Shown: positions 1 through 9,740 of the stretch, piece by piece
Layout of the letters: every line of letters begins with the position of its first letter
Position numbering within the stretch: the first letter of the stretch is position 1
Translations under genes and position numbers: made by a program
From: Saccharobesus litoralis
GTDB lineage: Bacteria; Pseudomonadota; Gammaproteobacteria; Enterobacterales; Alteromonadaceae
Assembly: GCF_003063625.1 (NCBI RefSeq)
Contig: NZ_CP026604.1
Coordinates: 310,001-374,000 of the forward strand
Direction of reading: 5' to 3'
Length of the DNA stretch: 64,000 nt
Notes under the pieces: model-generated
Databases searched by the model: none
What the model saw: the letters and a program-made list of their open reading frames with translations, nothing else
Told to the model about the DNA's origin: nothing

Positions 1-407
1 GGGCCAGTGACAAACCTTTCCACCATATTAATGTGATCTGGACGCTCAAGTAGGGTTTTATAGAGAGGACCTGTAACTTTTTTTTCTAGGAGGTCAAGGT
101 GATTCTCCCAGTTTTCTTGCCAATATTTGCTACCTCGGCTTGAAAGAAACCAAGCAAAAGTAAACACAAACCCGATGCAGGAAACAATTAGAGCTAAAAA
201 GAACTTATTGGGCATATGCTCAGAAGCAAGGATAGAAAAATAACCAGCAAACGCTACAGCTATTAATGCCCAGAAATAAGTTGCCCTTTTCCAGTAGAGT
301 TCGATCTCAAACTTTCTTATATCTGAGACTTGAGCAAAGGCAGCTTTCAGTATCTCTGAATCCTGTTTATCTGCCTCAAACTTTTCATTGTATTTTTCTT
401 GATTCAT
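1..407 (-). CDS. RipA-like membrane protein, 3' end outside the window
   Basis: An open frame runs from an ATG at 407 to the left edge without a stop, giving at least 135 residues. The protein has a charged N-terminus, a conserved-looking stretch FEIELYWKRATYFW near residue 40, and two hydrophobic helices at about 45-65 and 75-95. The pattern resembles the RipA family of octameric inner-membrane proteins, which I recall from memory and have not searched. Its start lies directly beside a relic integron attachment region (408-645), in the position a first cassette would occupy. The C-terminus is not visible, so completeness cannot be judged. Confidence 0.6.
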   Translation of the reverse strand, partial: MNQEKYNEKFEADKQDSEILKAAFAQVSDIRKFEIELYWKRATYFWALIAVAFAGYFSILASEHMPNKFFLALIVSCIGFVFTFAWFLSSRGSKYWQENWENHLDLLEKKVTGPLYKTLLERPDHINMVERFVTG

Positions 408-645
408 GCAGTGCTCTCGATTTGCAAATAGCAGTTTATTAGACGGTCAAAAGCTAATTATTCCATCCGTATATTTACAATTTAATTTTTCAAACTTTCG
501 TTTAGGCTACTGAAATTAAGCCCTGCTTTCAACCCTTTAAAAAAGCCTGAAAAAATTGCGGGGTAACCGTGGTTTTTGCTATAAAACGGCCTAACCCCAA
601 TGCTGTATAAATAATCAATTATTAAGGGAAAATAAATATCCACGC
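408..645. other. Relic of an integron attI / integrase-promoter region
   Basis: This stretch aligns along most of its length with 39139-39357, the attI and promoter region of the integrase gene. Shared blocks in the same order include CAGTTTA.TAGACGG, ATTCCATCCGT, TTTAATTTTT, CTACTGAAA, CAACCCTTTAAA, CTGTATA and TATTAAGG..AAATAAA. The attI core GTTAGC has become GCTATT, the LexA box is damaged (CTGTATAAATAATCAA), and no integrase frame follows. It holds no gene of its own. Confidence 0.7.
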
Positions 646-673
646 CCAGAGGGAGGACTTGGTTTAAATTTTT

Positions 674-710
674 GATAAAAAAACACAGCTAGTCGCCCAG
701 CTGTGTTTTT
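674..710 (-). terminator. Rho-independent terminator after the lipoprotein gene
   Basis: Arms AAACACAGCT (681-690) and AGCTGTGTTT (699-708) form a 10-bp stem with an 8-base loop. Read on the minus strand it ends in a T run. It lies 24 bases past the stop of the minus-strand gene at 734 and could work in both directions. Confidence 0.8.
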
Positions 711-733
711 GGCTAAACAATATAAAAAATGAA

Positions 734-3307
734 TTAGTACGGTTGCGGTACTGGGTACATTCTTACGTTGTCTATACGAATATGGCTATTCGGTTTGATA
801 AGGAACATAAGTTCAATGTCATTGGCTGACGCCCAGTCGTAGTTTGGATCTGTCGCCATTGCGCCGTTGTAGTTAAAGCCTTGTGAAATGGTATTTAAGT
901 GAATACGGCGTTTTTGCCAAAGTGTTGGGCTTGTCGGGCCATCAAACACTACTTTATTCACTTTTACATCACCACTTTTCAGTGTAACGCTGATTTCCTT
1001 AGAGCTATTAGTATCTGCATCATAGCCTGGGTTTTGGTAATCAAACTCGACAATATAACGCATGCCTTTTTTGATAGCACCTTCAGGAAAATCGTTATAA
1101 ACCAAATTGGTCCAATCTGTGGTGTTTTTAATTTCTATACCGTAACGATTCGGAATATCAGGGTTTGTCGCTCGGCTCGCATCAACATTCACTTCCATTG
1201 TGGCTGCACCGGCATTCCAACCAGGCGCATCACCTGAATTAAAGCCACCATTTTTGATAATGCTACGGTTGTTTGTGTCAATTTTAACAATGGCGAACTC
1301 GTCAAAATATTCATCTTTATTACCGATACAGGTGAAACCAAACTCACGGTCTGATGCAAAAAAGTCAATTTCTTGATCCGTTACAGCTTTTATACGGTTT
1401 TCAGTATCACCGACTCTTAAGGTTATGGCGCGCTCGTTCCAAGACCCTGCAGCCGCACCTGCATGCTGAGTATTGGTCGAGAATAATCTATCGCTTGGCG
1501 TCCATACACCGTCTTTGTTAAAGAAACAGTTAGTTGAAGGCCAAACTTTAGGCGAATTGACATAGTAGCTAAAGTAAAACATGTCTTTTTCATTGATAAC
1601 ATTTTGCGCTATCGCCGACGGTGTAGCTGCAAAGTACACACTATCCTCTTTAGCTGCTAAAGAGTATGCGGAGCCTTGCAGAGTTTTATCAGTATTAACA
1701 TCAACACTATCAGCGCCGCTAGGTGCCCATTGATAGGCAAATCCAGGTTCAAGAGCGCCGGTTTCAAAGTCACCATTGGTGATTAGGTTATGGCTTTCAC
1801 CGGTAATGGTAATCTCTTGCGTGCGCTCGGCTGTTGTAAACTCACCATCAGACAATTTATAGGTAAAGGTAACTTTTTCTGTTTCACCTGGTTTTAAGTA
1901 GGTGAAAAAGGCAGGATCAACCACAATTAGTCCTTCTGCTTCATTTACGGTTAAGCCAAAGTGTTCTTCCGAGGCCACCATATCAACAACAGAAAGTTGA
2001 TCACCTTCATGTTCTAAAACGCGTTCAAATAAACTAATACCGGTTAACGTGCCATTGTTTGTTTTAACTGTTTTAGCTAACGTAGTATCGAGTAACAACG
2101 GTGGGTTATTGTCAGCACCTGCACCATGTACGGTATAACGCATTGTGCGTGCAACATCGTTGTGACTGTCTGAAAATACAGTTGTAATATCGAAGTCAAT
2201 CGATTCACCAAACTCTAAGTAATCAGCTAATGCCTTGGGATTAAGTCGAACAATATAAGAATTTAATTGATCAAAATAAGGGTGGTTATCACCTATTGAC
2301 GCTATAAAATCAGTTTTCTTAATATCTTCATTTAACGCAGCCAACTCAGCGTCTGTTAATTCAGCATTAACATTAACAATTGTCGCTGTTGCGTGTGATT
2401 TAATTTGAATTTTCTCTTCTCGATAGGTGTTATCACGATAATACTTATCTTTAAGCGAACCTTCGGCAAGCATCATATCACGCTCTAATTCAATGTCCTT
2501 GTCGTAGTAACCCATCATGAAATCAAATAACTGATTGTTACCTTTTTCTGAGCCCGCTTGGCTCGGCATTGGGTATGGTGTATCAGTTGGCTGGTTGTTT
2601 TCATAAACAACCCAAGTTGGCGCGCTGTCTTCACCATTTACCGTTACTTTTAAATAACGGGTAATTTCGTTTGTGCCATCTGAAACCGCGTATCTAAAAT
2701 TCAAGATAGCGGTTTCATTGGTTCTAAGTAATGGTGAAAATTCATATGGCGAAACACGTAATGTACTTTGAGTAAACTTAAAGCCGTAAATGGGTTTATA
2801 AACACGTGGTAAGTTTTGATATTCACGAATATCATTGATAACTTCCCAACGATTTACATTATCATAATCGTCACCCGGTTCCATGCCAAAATGGGCTAAA
2901 ATATCAGTACAATATTCAGGGTAGTTTACAGCAGCAACGAGTGTGTCTGAACAATCTGGTCCGCGCCAAAAATATTCAATATCTTTAACTTGTAATGGTT
3001 GGCCAAATTCACTACGTTCAATGCCTTTAAATAAATCAATCTCGTAATAATCTGCCCCACCACTTGCATTTACAAAAGCACGTTGTGATTCGTTAAAGTT
3101 AAACTCCCAGCGATCAATGGTAATACCACTATCGATTAAAGTTTCTTGAACGACTTTACCGTAGCCAGCTTCATCAGGCAGTTCTTCGTAATTTAAGGTT
3201 AAACTGCCTGGTTTTGACTCGTGTGTAGCAGAGCCGTCACTACCGCCGCAAGCGACTAAACTTATGGCGCATGCGGAAGCTAAAATGGTTTGTATAAACT
3301 GTTTCAT
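734..3307 (-). CDS. Surface lipoprotein with C-terminal carbohydrate-binding-like domains
   Basis: The 857-residue protein starts with a lipoprotein signal peptide and the lipobox LVAC, with Cys20 as the predicted acylated residue. The middle, at about residues 170-500, contains cadherin-like or Ig-like beta segments. Two repeats beginning NLITNGDFETG (about 505) and IIKNGGFNSGD (about 685) resemble CBM4/9-type galactose-binding folds. No catalytic domain is recognisable. It lies 17 bases downstream of a TonB-dependent receptor gene on the same strand, so the two are almost certainly co-transcribed. I infer that it captures a glycan at the cell surface and hands it to the receptor, as SusD-like proteins do in Bacteroidetes, but it is not a SusD homologue. 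The ligand is unknown. Confidence 0.75.
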   Translation of the reverse strand: MKQFIQTILASACAISLVACGGSDGSATHESKPGSLTLNYEELPDEAGYGKVVQETLIDSGITIDRWEFNFNESQRAFVNASGGADYYEIDLFKGIERSEFGQPLQVKDIEYFWRGPDCSDTLVAAVNYPEYCTDILAHFGMEPGDDYDNVNRWEVINDIREYQNLPRVYKPIYGFKFTQSTLRVSPYEFSPLLRTNETAILNFRYAVSDGTNEITRYLKVTVNGEDSAPTWVVYENNQPTDTPYPMPSQAGSEKGNNQLFDFMMGYYDKDIELERDMMLAEGSLKDKYYRDNTYREEKIQIKSHATATIVNVNAELTDAELAALNEDIKKTDFIASIGDNHPYFDQLNSYIVRLNPKALADYLEFGESIDFDITTVFSDSHNDVARTMRYTVHGAGADNNPPLLLDTTLAKTVKTNNGTLTGISLFERVLEHEGDQLSVVDMVASEEHFGLTVNEAEGLIVVDPAFFTYLKPGETEKVTFTYKLSDGEFTTAERTQEITITGESHNLITNGDFETGALEPGFAYQWAPSGADSVDVNTDKTLQGSAYSLAAKEDSVYFAATPSAIAQNVINEKDMFYFSYYVNSPKVWPSTNCFFNKDGVWTPSDRLFSTNTQHAGAAAGSWNERAITLRVGDTENRIKAVTDQEIDFFASDREFGFTCIGNKDEYFDEFAIVKIDTNNRSIIKNGGFNSGDAPGWNAGAATMEVNVDASRATNPDIPNRYGIEIKNTTDWTNLVYNDFPEGAIKKGMRYIVEFDYQNPGYDADTNSSKEISVTLKSGDVKVNKVVFDGPTSPTLWQKRRIHLNTISQGFNYNGAMATDPNYDWASANDIELMFLIKPNSHIRIDNVRMYPVPQPY

Positions 3308-3324
3308 ATTTTATTATCCTCGCC

Positions 3325-6300
3325 TTAGAAATTAGCTCGTAAACTTAAACGATAAGTGCGGCCATTGCGGTATGACACTAAGGTTCTATCTTTAGTGACA
3401 TTCTCTTTTAACGCATTACCTTCTGAGAATTTAATATCATTCCCCTCTTCATCGTAATCCAAAACGTTATGCACGCTGGTATAGTAATTACGGGTTTCAG
3501 TATCAGTTAAGTTTAAGGCTTGGAAAGACAAGCTAAATGTTTCATTAATTTTGTAATTGGCTGATAAGTCTAAACGACCGCTACCTTCGCGCCACGATGC
3601 CCCCAAGGTATCACTACGACTAACCAGCTCATCCGACTTACCACGATAGGCTAAGCGAATAGAGTGACCAAACTTTTGCCAGTAGCCAGTAAAGTTATAA
3701 GCATGTTGTGGAACCCACTCTACTGGGAATTGAGGTAATTCAGCGCCAGTATCGGTATCGATTTCTTTATCTGTTTTACTATTTGAATAGGTGTAATTAA
3801 AATCAACACCTAAACCAGACCATATACCCGGTAAGAAGGTGTAAGCTTGGCGATAACCGAACTCTAAACCTGAAATGGTAGCCCCTTTACCATTGCGTAA
3901 TTTACTCACTTTGAATAATGAGCAATAGGATTCGGCCATGGCATTTCGTCCGCCTGGATCTTCTGTTTGATCAGCATCATCCGCGGCATACCACCAAGGT
4001 TGGTTTACCGCATAAATACTGCCAATATTTGGTGCACAGGCATTGGTGCGGTTACCCCATAGCATTGATGGGTCGGCTTCCCACTCAGCTTTAATATCTT
4101 CTTTTGATTTAACTAAATCGGCTGCATCGTATCCATTTGATAAATCTAAAAAGCGTAAATCAGACGCATGTTGAATTGTTTCCACTCGCTCTTCAAAATC
4201 AGTTAACTCTTTATGGAATAAACCAAGTGACATCATGCTTTCTTTATTGAAGTACCATTCAAGCGACACATCTAAGTTTTTAGATTCTTGAGGGTTTAAT
4301 TTAGGGTTACTTAAATCAATTCTAGCGCCACGCGTATTACCATTTTCCGGTACCCCCCAATAACCATGATGCATTTCAAAGCCTGGTTTAATAGAATCAA
4401 TTTTAGGATGAGACATGGTTTTAGATGCCGCAAAGCGACCAATAAACTCATCGGTAAACGCCATATTCATGTTTAAGCTAGGCAATAAATTAGAATAACT
4501 ATGGCTGCCAACAGTTGCGAATGTTGAAATTGATCTATCTTCTTTACCACCCGCTGGACGCTCAATACCTTGCTCATCTGTAATGGATTCTGCGTAACTG
4601 TAGTAATCTCGTAGGTGACTCCAGTCGGTATGGCGCGCCCATGAACCATGGTTACCGGCATTGTCTTTGATGGTTAGCGGATCATAACAGGGGTAAGTAT
4701 TTTCACTCGGAATACGCGTATCATCAGTTGGATCATCTGGTGTTCCGTTAAAATCCCAACCGTAGCCGTCAATGCGATTAAACCAAGGCTTGGAATTAGG
4801 ATCAGTATGAACTGCGTTAGTATTGGCACAGGTTTCTTTTTCTGTCATGCCATCTAAAAGTTCAGGTGTTCTTAAATGCCTAAATAAGAAAGGATCAAAC
4901 GCTCGGTTATAATCATCTTGTGGCCAGCGAACACTAGAGTAACCTGATGATTCGACTTCAGTTTTAACATAACGTAAACCAATATCACCGGTTAAGTTCT
5001 CTATTGGATTAAAGTTTAATTTAACGTACGCGGCTTTGTTGTCGAGCACTGCGCCACGCGTATCGCCTTTATTACGCTGAAATACAGGATCTTTACTTGA
5101 AACAATATCTATGAATTTTTCAATGTCAACTTGAGGAAAACCAGCCGTGGTCGGCGACATAGGCACGCCAGAGCTAACTAAGAAGTCATTGTATGGGAAA
5201 GGTTGATCAATGATATAGTTTTCTGAAGGCACCGCAGATAACGATTCACCCGTAGTAATAATGCGCGAGCCGATAATATTGCCGTGCGAGTCGTAAATAT
5301 TAACAAACTCACCATCACTTGAATTTTTTAATTGCCCGCTTTGGTGATCGACATATTTTTCGCGTTTAGTGACACGTGCACCTAATTCAAGCTTAGTAAA
5401 ACCAAGTACATCTAGGTCCCAATCAATATCAATAAATGCGCCTTTAATTTCATCATCGACTTCACGTTCGGTTACACTTAAAAAGTTATAACGGTTTGCT
5501 GCAGTATCATTTGGATTAAATCCAGTTGTACGAATATTGTCCCACAGGTTTAATCTATCTTCATGCGAAACAACAGAAGTGCCAACCTCCATTAAACAAG
5601 TTCCTGACGAGCAATCAAAACCTACAGGTTGAATACCAGTAACAGGTGTACCAAATGGATCAGCAGCAATTAAAGCATCTTGAGATACGCCACTAAGCAT
5701 GTTGAAATAGTAAGCACGAGTAGTCGGATCTTGAGTAGTTTTAGAGTAATCAATACCCGCATCGACTTTAATTTCATCGCCGATATATTGCTCTAAATGT
5801 AAGTTAACAATCGAGTTTTTAACTTTAGAGCCACCCGCATTAGTGTTATAACCACCATCGCCAAAGCGGTTTAATGATTTAACCAATGTACGCGTGCCTG
5901 TATCAACAATCCACCAATCTTCTTGCGGATCAGAATAGCTTGGATAAAATTCTTTACCCGCGACTTTTAAACCGTGTTTATCACCAGCAAAAAAGTTAGC
6001 ATTGTTTGCTTCATACTTACCGCGAGTTTGCACCCCGTAAGACTGGTTAGTTAGATTTTGCTCACTACCAGTAAAGTTTAATAAGATATTGGTCGATTCT
6101 GTCGGTGCAAGCTGAAAAGTTAACGTACCACTTACCCGATCACTTTCATTGGTATACAAATCATAATTTAGCGTATTCGGCGCTAATACCAATGTATCGG
6201 ACACAACGCCGTTCTCAGTAGTGCCCGCCACTTTGGCGTTAACCACTTTGTAATCGTCAATACGGATTTGGTCACGGCGGCTAGAGCTAGTTTCATTAGC

Positions 6301-6957
6301 GATTGTCGCGAAAACACCAAAGGTATCGTCAAAAAACTTTTTAGAGATAGACGCCGAAATTTTATAATCGTCTTTATCGGCAAAGTCACTATTACGATAT
6401 TGAACCTCAGCAGCTAAGGTTTCTTTACGATTAAGTGGTTTAAAAGTATTCAGTTGAACCGTAGCGCCCAAAGCCCCTTCAATATGATCTGCACTCGGTG
6501 CCTTAATAACGGAAATTTGCGACAAAATGTCTGATGAAAAGGCACTTAAATCAACCGATTGGTTATCATCTGCACTGGTCAGCGTAACCCCATTTAACGT
6601 AATGACGTTTTGGTTAGGGTTAGCACCGCGTACTGTGATTACTGTACCCTCGCCATCTCGCTCTTGTACAGATACCCCCGTTACACGTGATAATGCATCA
6701 GCAATATTTTGGTCTGTTGATTTACCTATATCTTCAGCGAAAATACTATCAGATATATTATTACTGAATTTCTTTTGGTTAATAGACTTTAAAACACTAC
6801 CTCTAAAGCCTGTCACTTCAATGACTTCGGTGTCTTCTTTGTCTTTTTTCTTTTCTTTATCTTCCTCTTCAGCCGCATATGCAACCATACTTGCACTACT
6901 AGCCAGTATAGCCAGCGATAAAGCGCTGAGCTTAAAGCGTTCTCTCGTATTGGACAT
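3325..6957 (-). CDS. TonB-dependent receptor, carbohydrate-uptake type
   Basis: About 1210 residues from the chosen start. The start is the ATG at 6957, because GAGGAG stands 8 bases upstream and a normal signal peptide (ending near SMVAYA) follows; a longer in-frame extension to 7020 has no such support. After a short Lys/Glu-rich linker comes the plug, with the TonB-box-like EVIEVTG, DALSRVTGVSVQ and VRGANPNQNVITLNG. A long 22-strand-type barrel follows, ending in aromatic Phe (SLRANF). This matches the large TIGR01782-type receptors found in marine glycan-use loci. It is first in an operon with the lipoprotein gene at 734-3307. A GntR/FCD regulator is transcribed divergently at 7605. The substrate cannot be read from the sequence. 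Confidence 0.9.
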   Translation of the reverse strand: MSNTRERFKLSALSLAILASSASMVAYAAEEEDKEKKKDKEDTEVIEVTGFRGSVLKSINQKKFSNNISDSIFAEDIGKSTDQNIADALSRVTGVSVQERDGEGTVITVRGANPNQNVITLNGVTLTSADDNQSVDLSAFSSDILSQISVIKAPSADHIEGALGATVQLNTFKPLNRKETLAAEVQYRNSDFADKDDYKISASISKKFFDDTFGVFATIANETSSSRRDQIRIDDYKVVNAKVAGTTENGVVSDTLVLAPNTLNYDLYTNESDRVSGTLTFQLAPTESTNILLNFTGSEQNLTNQSYGVQTRGKYEANNANFFAGDKHGLKVAGKEFYPSYSDPQEDWWIVDTGTRTLVKSLNRFGDGGYNTNAGGSKVKNSIVNLHLEQYIGDEIKVDAGIDYSKTTQDPTTRAYYFNMLSGVSQDALIAADPFGTPVTGIQPVGFDCSSGTCLMEVGTSVVSHEDRLNLWDNIRTTGFNPNDTAANRYNFLSVTEREVDDEIKGAFIDIDWDLDVLGFTKLELGARVTKREKYVDHQSGQLKNSSDGEFVNIYDSHGNIIGSRIITTGESLSAVPSENYIIDQPFPYNDFLVSSGVPMSPTTAGFPQVDIEKFIDIVSSKDPVFQRNKGDTRGAVLDNKAAYVKLNFNPIENLTGDIGLRYVKTEVESSGYSSVRWPQDDYNRAFDPFLFRHLRTPELLDGMTEKETCANTNAVHTDPNSKPWFNRIDGYGWDFNGTPDDPTDDTRIPSENTYPCYDPLTIKDNAGNHGSWARHTDWSHLRDYYSYAESITDEQGIERPAGGKEDRSISTFATVGSHSYSNLLPSLNMNMAFTDEFIGRFAASKTMSHPKIDSIKPGFEMHHGYWGVPENGNTRGARIDLSNPKLNPQESKNLDVSLEWYFNKESMMSLGLFHKELTDFEERVETIQHASDLRFLDLSNGYDAADLVKSKEDIKAEWEADPSMLWGNRTNACAPNIGSIYAVNQPWWYAADDADQTEDPGGRNAMAESYCSLFKVSKLRNGKGATISGLEFGYRQAYTFLPGIWSGLGVDFNYTYSNSKTDKEIDTDTGAELPQFPVEWVPQHAYNFTGYWQKFGHSIRLAYRGKSDELVSRSDTLGASWREGSGRLDLSANYKINETFSLSFQALNLTDTETRNYYTSVHNVLDYDEEGNDIKFSEGNALKENVTKDRTLVSYRNGRTYRLSLRANF

Positions 6958-7604
6958 TTGTTTGTGTCTCCTCAAAGAAGCCGCATATAGGAAATATAAC
7001 GACTTCTGTGCGTTGGTCATTGTTCTTATTTAGTTTGACTGTCCCTAATCAGGATCCCTGTTGATGTAAATTGCCTTCGCCTTAATTTATGTACAGCAAG
7101 TCAAATCACTTAACATAAATTAAACAAAACAACATACATAGTGCGTAGTTTAGTATTAATTGTAAACAATGCACAACCCACATTTAAATAAAATATTTAA
7201 AATACAAACCAATTTAATTAAAAATCAATAAAAAACCAAAACACCCAGGCAAGATAAACACCAATAAAAACAACAAGATATAAATCAAAAAGCATGTGAT
7301 TTATACTAAAGTAGAGGATATGTATTTTTATGTGTAATTTTTTTTGGTTAAATATAAACAATTAAATTATAATGTTTTGACTTGTTAGAAACTTAACAAA
7401 CTTATAAAAGTTAGATATAAGAACTAAGACCAATAAGTATAAAAAATTAAATATTTTACAAAAAAAATAAAAATTCAACCTAGCGAAATAATAATAAAAT
7501 CGATACGTAAATGCTTTTTTATGAGTTATTTTCAGCCAATTTGATTAGGTGGTACCTAATTCATTTTTGCTTGTGGCTTTTAAAAACTATAATGGAGGGC
7601 TACC
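6958..7604. promoter_or_regulatory. AT-rich divergent promoter region with a palindromic operator candidate
   Basis: About 650 bases of very AT-rich DNA separate the receptor operon from the divergent regulator gene, with no credible gene in it. The clearest element is the interrupted palindrome ATTAGGTGGTACCTAAT at 7544-7560, with 7-bp arms around GGT, ending 44 bases before the regulator start. FCD-type GntR regulators bind short palindromes of this kind, so autoregulation is plausible. I found no second copy near the receptor start. Confidence 0.5.
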
Positions 7605-8213
7605 TTGAACTTACATAAAGTCAGTACTATCCAAAATCAAATTTCAGATATATTGCGAACGGAGATTATTTCTGGGCAACTTGGTGTTGGTGATAAACTC
7701 AATGAAATTGAACTCGCAAAACGCTTCGGGGTATCTCGAGGGCCCATTCGTGATGTACTCTTGTTATTAGGAAAGGAGGGGTTAACTTATACCAAAGGTA
7801 GCTCGGGTACTTTTATTTCTGATCCGTTGGATAATAAAACAGAAAAAATACTGTGTGGAATTCGCCTTAAACTTGAAGAGTTTTCATTAAAACAACTCAT
7901 TAACACAGCAACTTTTAAAGATTTATTGGATTTAGAATCCATCATATCCCGCATGGATATGTACATGTCTTGTGGGAACAAAGTAGATTGCGTTAATACA
8001 ACCATAGATTTTCATAAACACTGTGTTGAACTAGGTGGTTGCAGCGACATATTTAATGTCTGGTATCCGATAATTATGCGGATCCATGCCAATATGGGAT
8101 TGCAATGCCTTGATAGTTTTTGTTTACAAAATTATCTTGATTTATTAGATGGATTAAAACGTAAAGACAGCCATAGTGCAGTTATCGCACTAAAGAAAAT
8201 TTTAAAACCTTAG
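7605..8213 (+). CDS. GntR-family transcriptional regulator, FCD type
   Basis: The 202-residue protein begins at a TTG codon. The choice rests on GGAGGG six bases upstream and on the correct N-terminus of the winged-helix domain. Residues 1-75 are the GntR DNA-binding domain, with the helix-turn-helix ELAKRFGVSRGPIRDVLLLLGKEGL and a wing containing GTFISD. Residues 80-202 are all-helical like an FCD effector domain, with His near 140 and 180 as possible metal or ligand positions. The protein is somewhat shorter than the typical 220-240 residues. It is divergent from the TonB receptor operon and probably controls it in response to a sugar-acid-like ligand (inference). Confidence 0.8.
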   Translation: MNLHKVSTIQNQISDILRTEIISGQLGVGDKLNEIELAKRFGVSRGPIRDVLLLLGKEGLTYTKGSSGTFISDPLDNKTEKILCGIRLKLEEFSLKQLINTATFKDLLDLESIISRMDMYMSCGNKVDCVNTTIDFHKHCVELGGCSDIFNVWYPIIMRIHANMGLQCLDSFCLQNYLDLLDGLKRKDSHSAVIALKKILKP

Positions 8214-8237
8214 TCTTAATTTTTCTTAAAATAACTG

Positions 8238-9089
8238 TTATTCGCTGGTATTTTCTGCCATTAAAAAAGTATATACCAATCGATTTCCTGCGCTAATATT
8301 GCGGTTGGCAAGGGTGCGGGTACGCGTAAACTGCCACCACACTTGATCACGCATTTCATCAACTATCGGTCGCCAGCTGGATTCAAACAGCTCGTTAATA
8401 ATGATTTCACAATGCGGCTGTTTACATTGAACTCGACTAATTTCAATTCCTACGCCTAAATCATGAGTTGTTATAAAATCGGTAATTTGCATTTGCATAT
8501 TATAACCCCACTCATAATCTTTTTGGCGTTGATGAAAGCCAGTAATAAATTGTTTTAGGCTTGGAGACTGGCGCTGGATCATGCTTTGAATATTTTGTGG
8601 AATATGCTTTTTAATGACTCGTTCAACAACCTCTGGCGTAAATTGCTCACCTAATTGTTGGCTTGCCTGCGCGTTTAATTGCAACTTGGGGTTTTGTCCT
8701 AGCTGATTTTGCTGTTGCAGCCGCCTTTTTTCGCTTAGTAATTCACTTTTTTCTTGTTGCAGTTGAGCCTTTTCTTGCTGTAATTGTTTTACCTGTTGCT
8801 GTAATTGTGCATTTTGTAAACGTAACTGATGGGCCGTTTCAGTTATTGATGGGGTTTGCTGAGTTTCAGAAGAGGTTGCAGGTGCGGTAGCTACAAAATT
8901 CTGATTTAGGGAATGATTAGAATTATTCGCTTTTGGTAAAGGTTCAGTTAAGGAGCTCAAACGACTTATCGAATGTTGAACATTAGGGTTAAAATTTTTC
9001 TGCGAAAAAAACGATTGGCGTACAAATTCTGTGGTTATACCGGCTAACCAAGCTAACGTTATGATTATTGTCAGTTTAGAAAAATGCAT
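8238..9089 (-). CDS. Membrane-anchored coiled-coil protein of unknown function
   Basis: 283 residues. An N-terminal hydrophobic segment (about 5-22) suggests an inner-membrane anchor or uncleaved signal. Residues 85-135 are a Gln/Leu/Glu heptad coiled coil built on repeats of LQQEKAQLQQEK. A globular C-terminal domain (about 150-283) contains the paired-Cys motif VQCKQPHCEI and several Trp residues (SSWRPIVDEM, VWWQFTRTR). I do not recognise the family. It lies 7 bases downstream of the MocA-like gene on the same strand and may be co-transcribed with it, but nothing in the sequence ties it to molybdenum metabolism. Confidence 0.65.
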   Translation of the reverse strand: MHFSKLTIIITLAWLAGITTEFVRQSFFSQKNFNPNVQHSISRLSSLTEPLPKANNSNHSLNQNFVATAPATSSETQQTPSITETAHQLRLQNAQLQQQVKQLQQEKAQLQQEKSELLSEKRRLQQQNQLGQNPKLQLNAQASQQLGEQFTPEVVERVIKKHIPQNIQSMIQRQSPSLKQFITGFHQRQKDYEWGYNMQMQITDFITTHDLGVGIEISRVQCKQPHCEIIINELFESSWRPIVDEMRDQVWWQFTRTRTLANRNISAGNRLVYTFLMAENTSE

Positions 9090-9096
9090 TTACCAA

Positions 9097-9711
9097 TTAA
9101 CGTAAGCTGGCGAGATCTTGTTGGGTATCTAAATCAAATTTAGCATTTTCTATTAATACGGTTTCAGTCGGCATAGCGGTCAGCAGACCTTGAGCACCTT
9201 TATCACCAGTTAATGATTTTAATTGACTAAAGCAATTTGGGGTAAATATGGCCGGCACACCCTTTTGATTTAAGTATTCAGCACAGGTATTAACTTTCGG
9301 GTTACGCTGAAAAATCGCTAGCAGTGCCAAGTAATCATTCAGTGTAAGATTGGCTTGGTCAAGTAAACACACCATAATGCCATCTACCCCTTTTAAATTG
9401 GTTTTTTTACTCAGTACTGATAAGCAACCAAAAGAGATACTATTGCCTAAACCTTCTCGCCAGTTAGGATTAACAAAATAATTTAAATTAGCGTTAGCAA
9501 AAGGCAGCTTAGGAAATATTTCATTCGCATAGGCACCTAATATCACATTAATACGCAAATCAATGTCATGTTGTTTCGCTTGACTGACTAATTTAGTCAT
9601 TTGATCAATTTTTTTTAGTATTAACGGACTACCACTAATATTGGCCAGTTGCTTACGGCCACCAAACCGCTTGCCTTCACCTGCAGCCATTAAAAGTAGC
9701 TCTATCTTCAT
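9097..9711 (-). CDS. MocA-like molybdenum cofactor cytidylyltransferase
   Basis: 204 residues of the MobA-like NTP transferase family. The N-terminal nucleotide-binding motif LLLMAAGEGKRFGGRKQL and the mid-protein DGIMVCLLDQANL (metal-binding Asp) are clear. Family members add CMP or GMP to molybdopterin. With XdhC beside it and two XdhB/IorB-type hydroxylases across the divergent promoter, the likely role is making the cytosine dinucleotide form of the cofactor for those enzymes. The gene is 29 bases downstream of xdhC on the same strand. A guanylyl-specific MobA is less likely because that gene is usually not linked to XdhC. Confidence 0.8.
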   Translation of the reverse strand: MKIELLLMAAGEGKRFGGRKQLANISGSPLILKKIDQMTKLVSQAKQHDIDLRINVILGAYANEIFPKLPFANANLNYFVNPNWREGLGNSISFGCLSVLSKKTNLKGVDGIMVCLLDQANLTLNDYLALLAIFQRNPKVNTCAEYLNQKGVPAIFTPNCFSQLKSLTGDKGAQGLLTAMPTETVLIENAKFDLDTQQDLASLR

Positions 9712-9740
9712 GAGTTTTGTCTCACTTTGCCTAATTCAAT

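Noticed and set aside
899-1237. Plus-strand frame of 112 codons
   Set aside because: Lies wholly inside the lipoprotein gene on the other strand, with no ribosome site or recognisable protein.
6527-7033. Plus-strand frame of 168 codons
   Set aside because: Antisense to the signal peptide and plug of the TonB receptor, whose coding evidence is strong.
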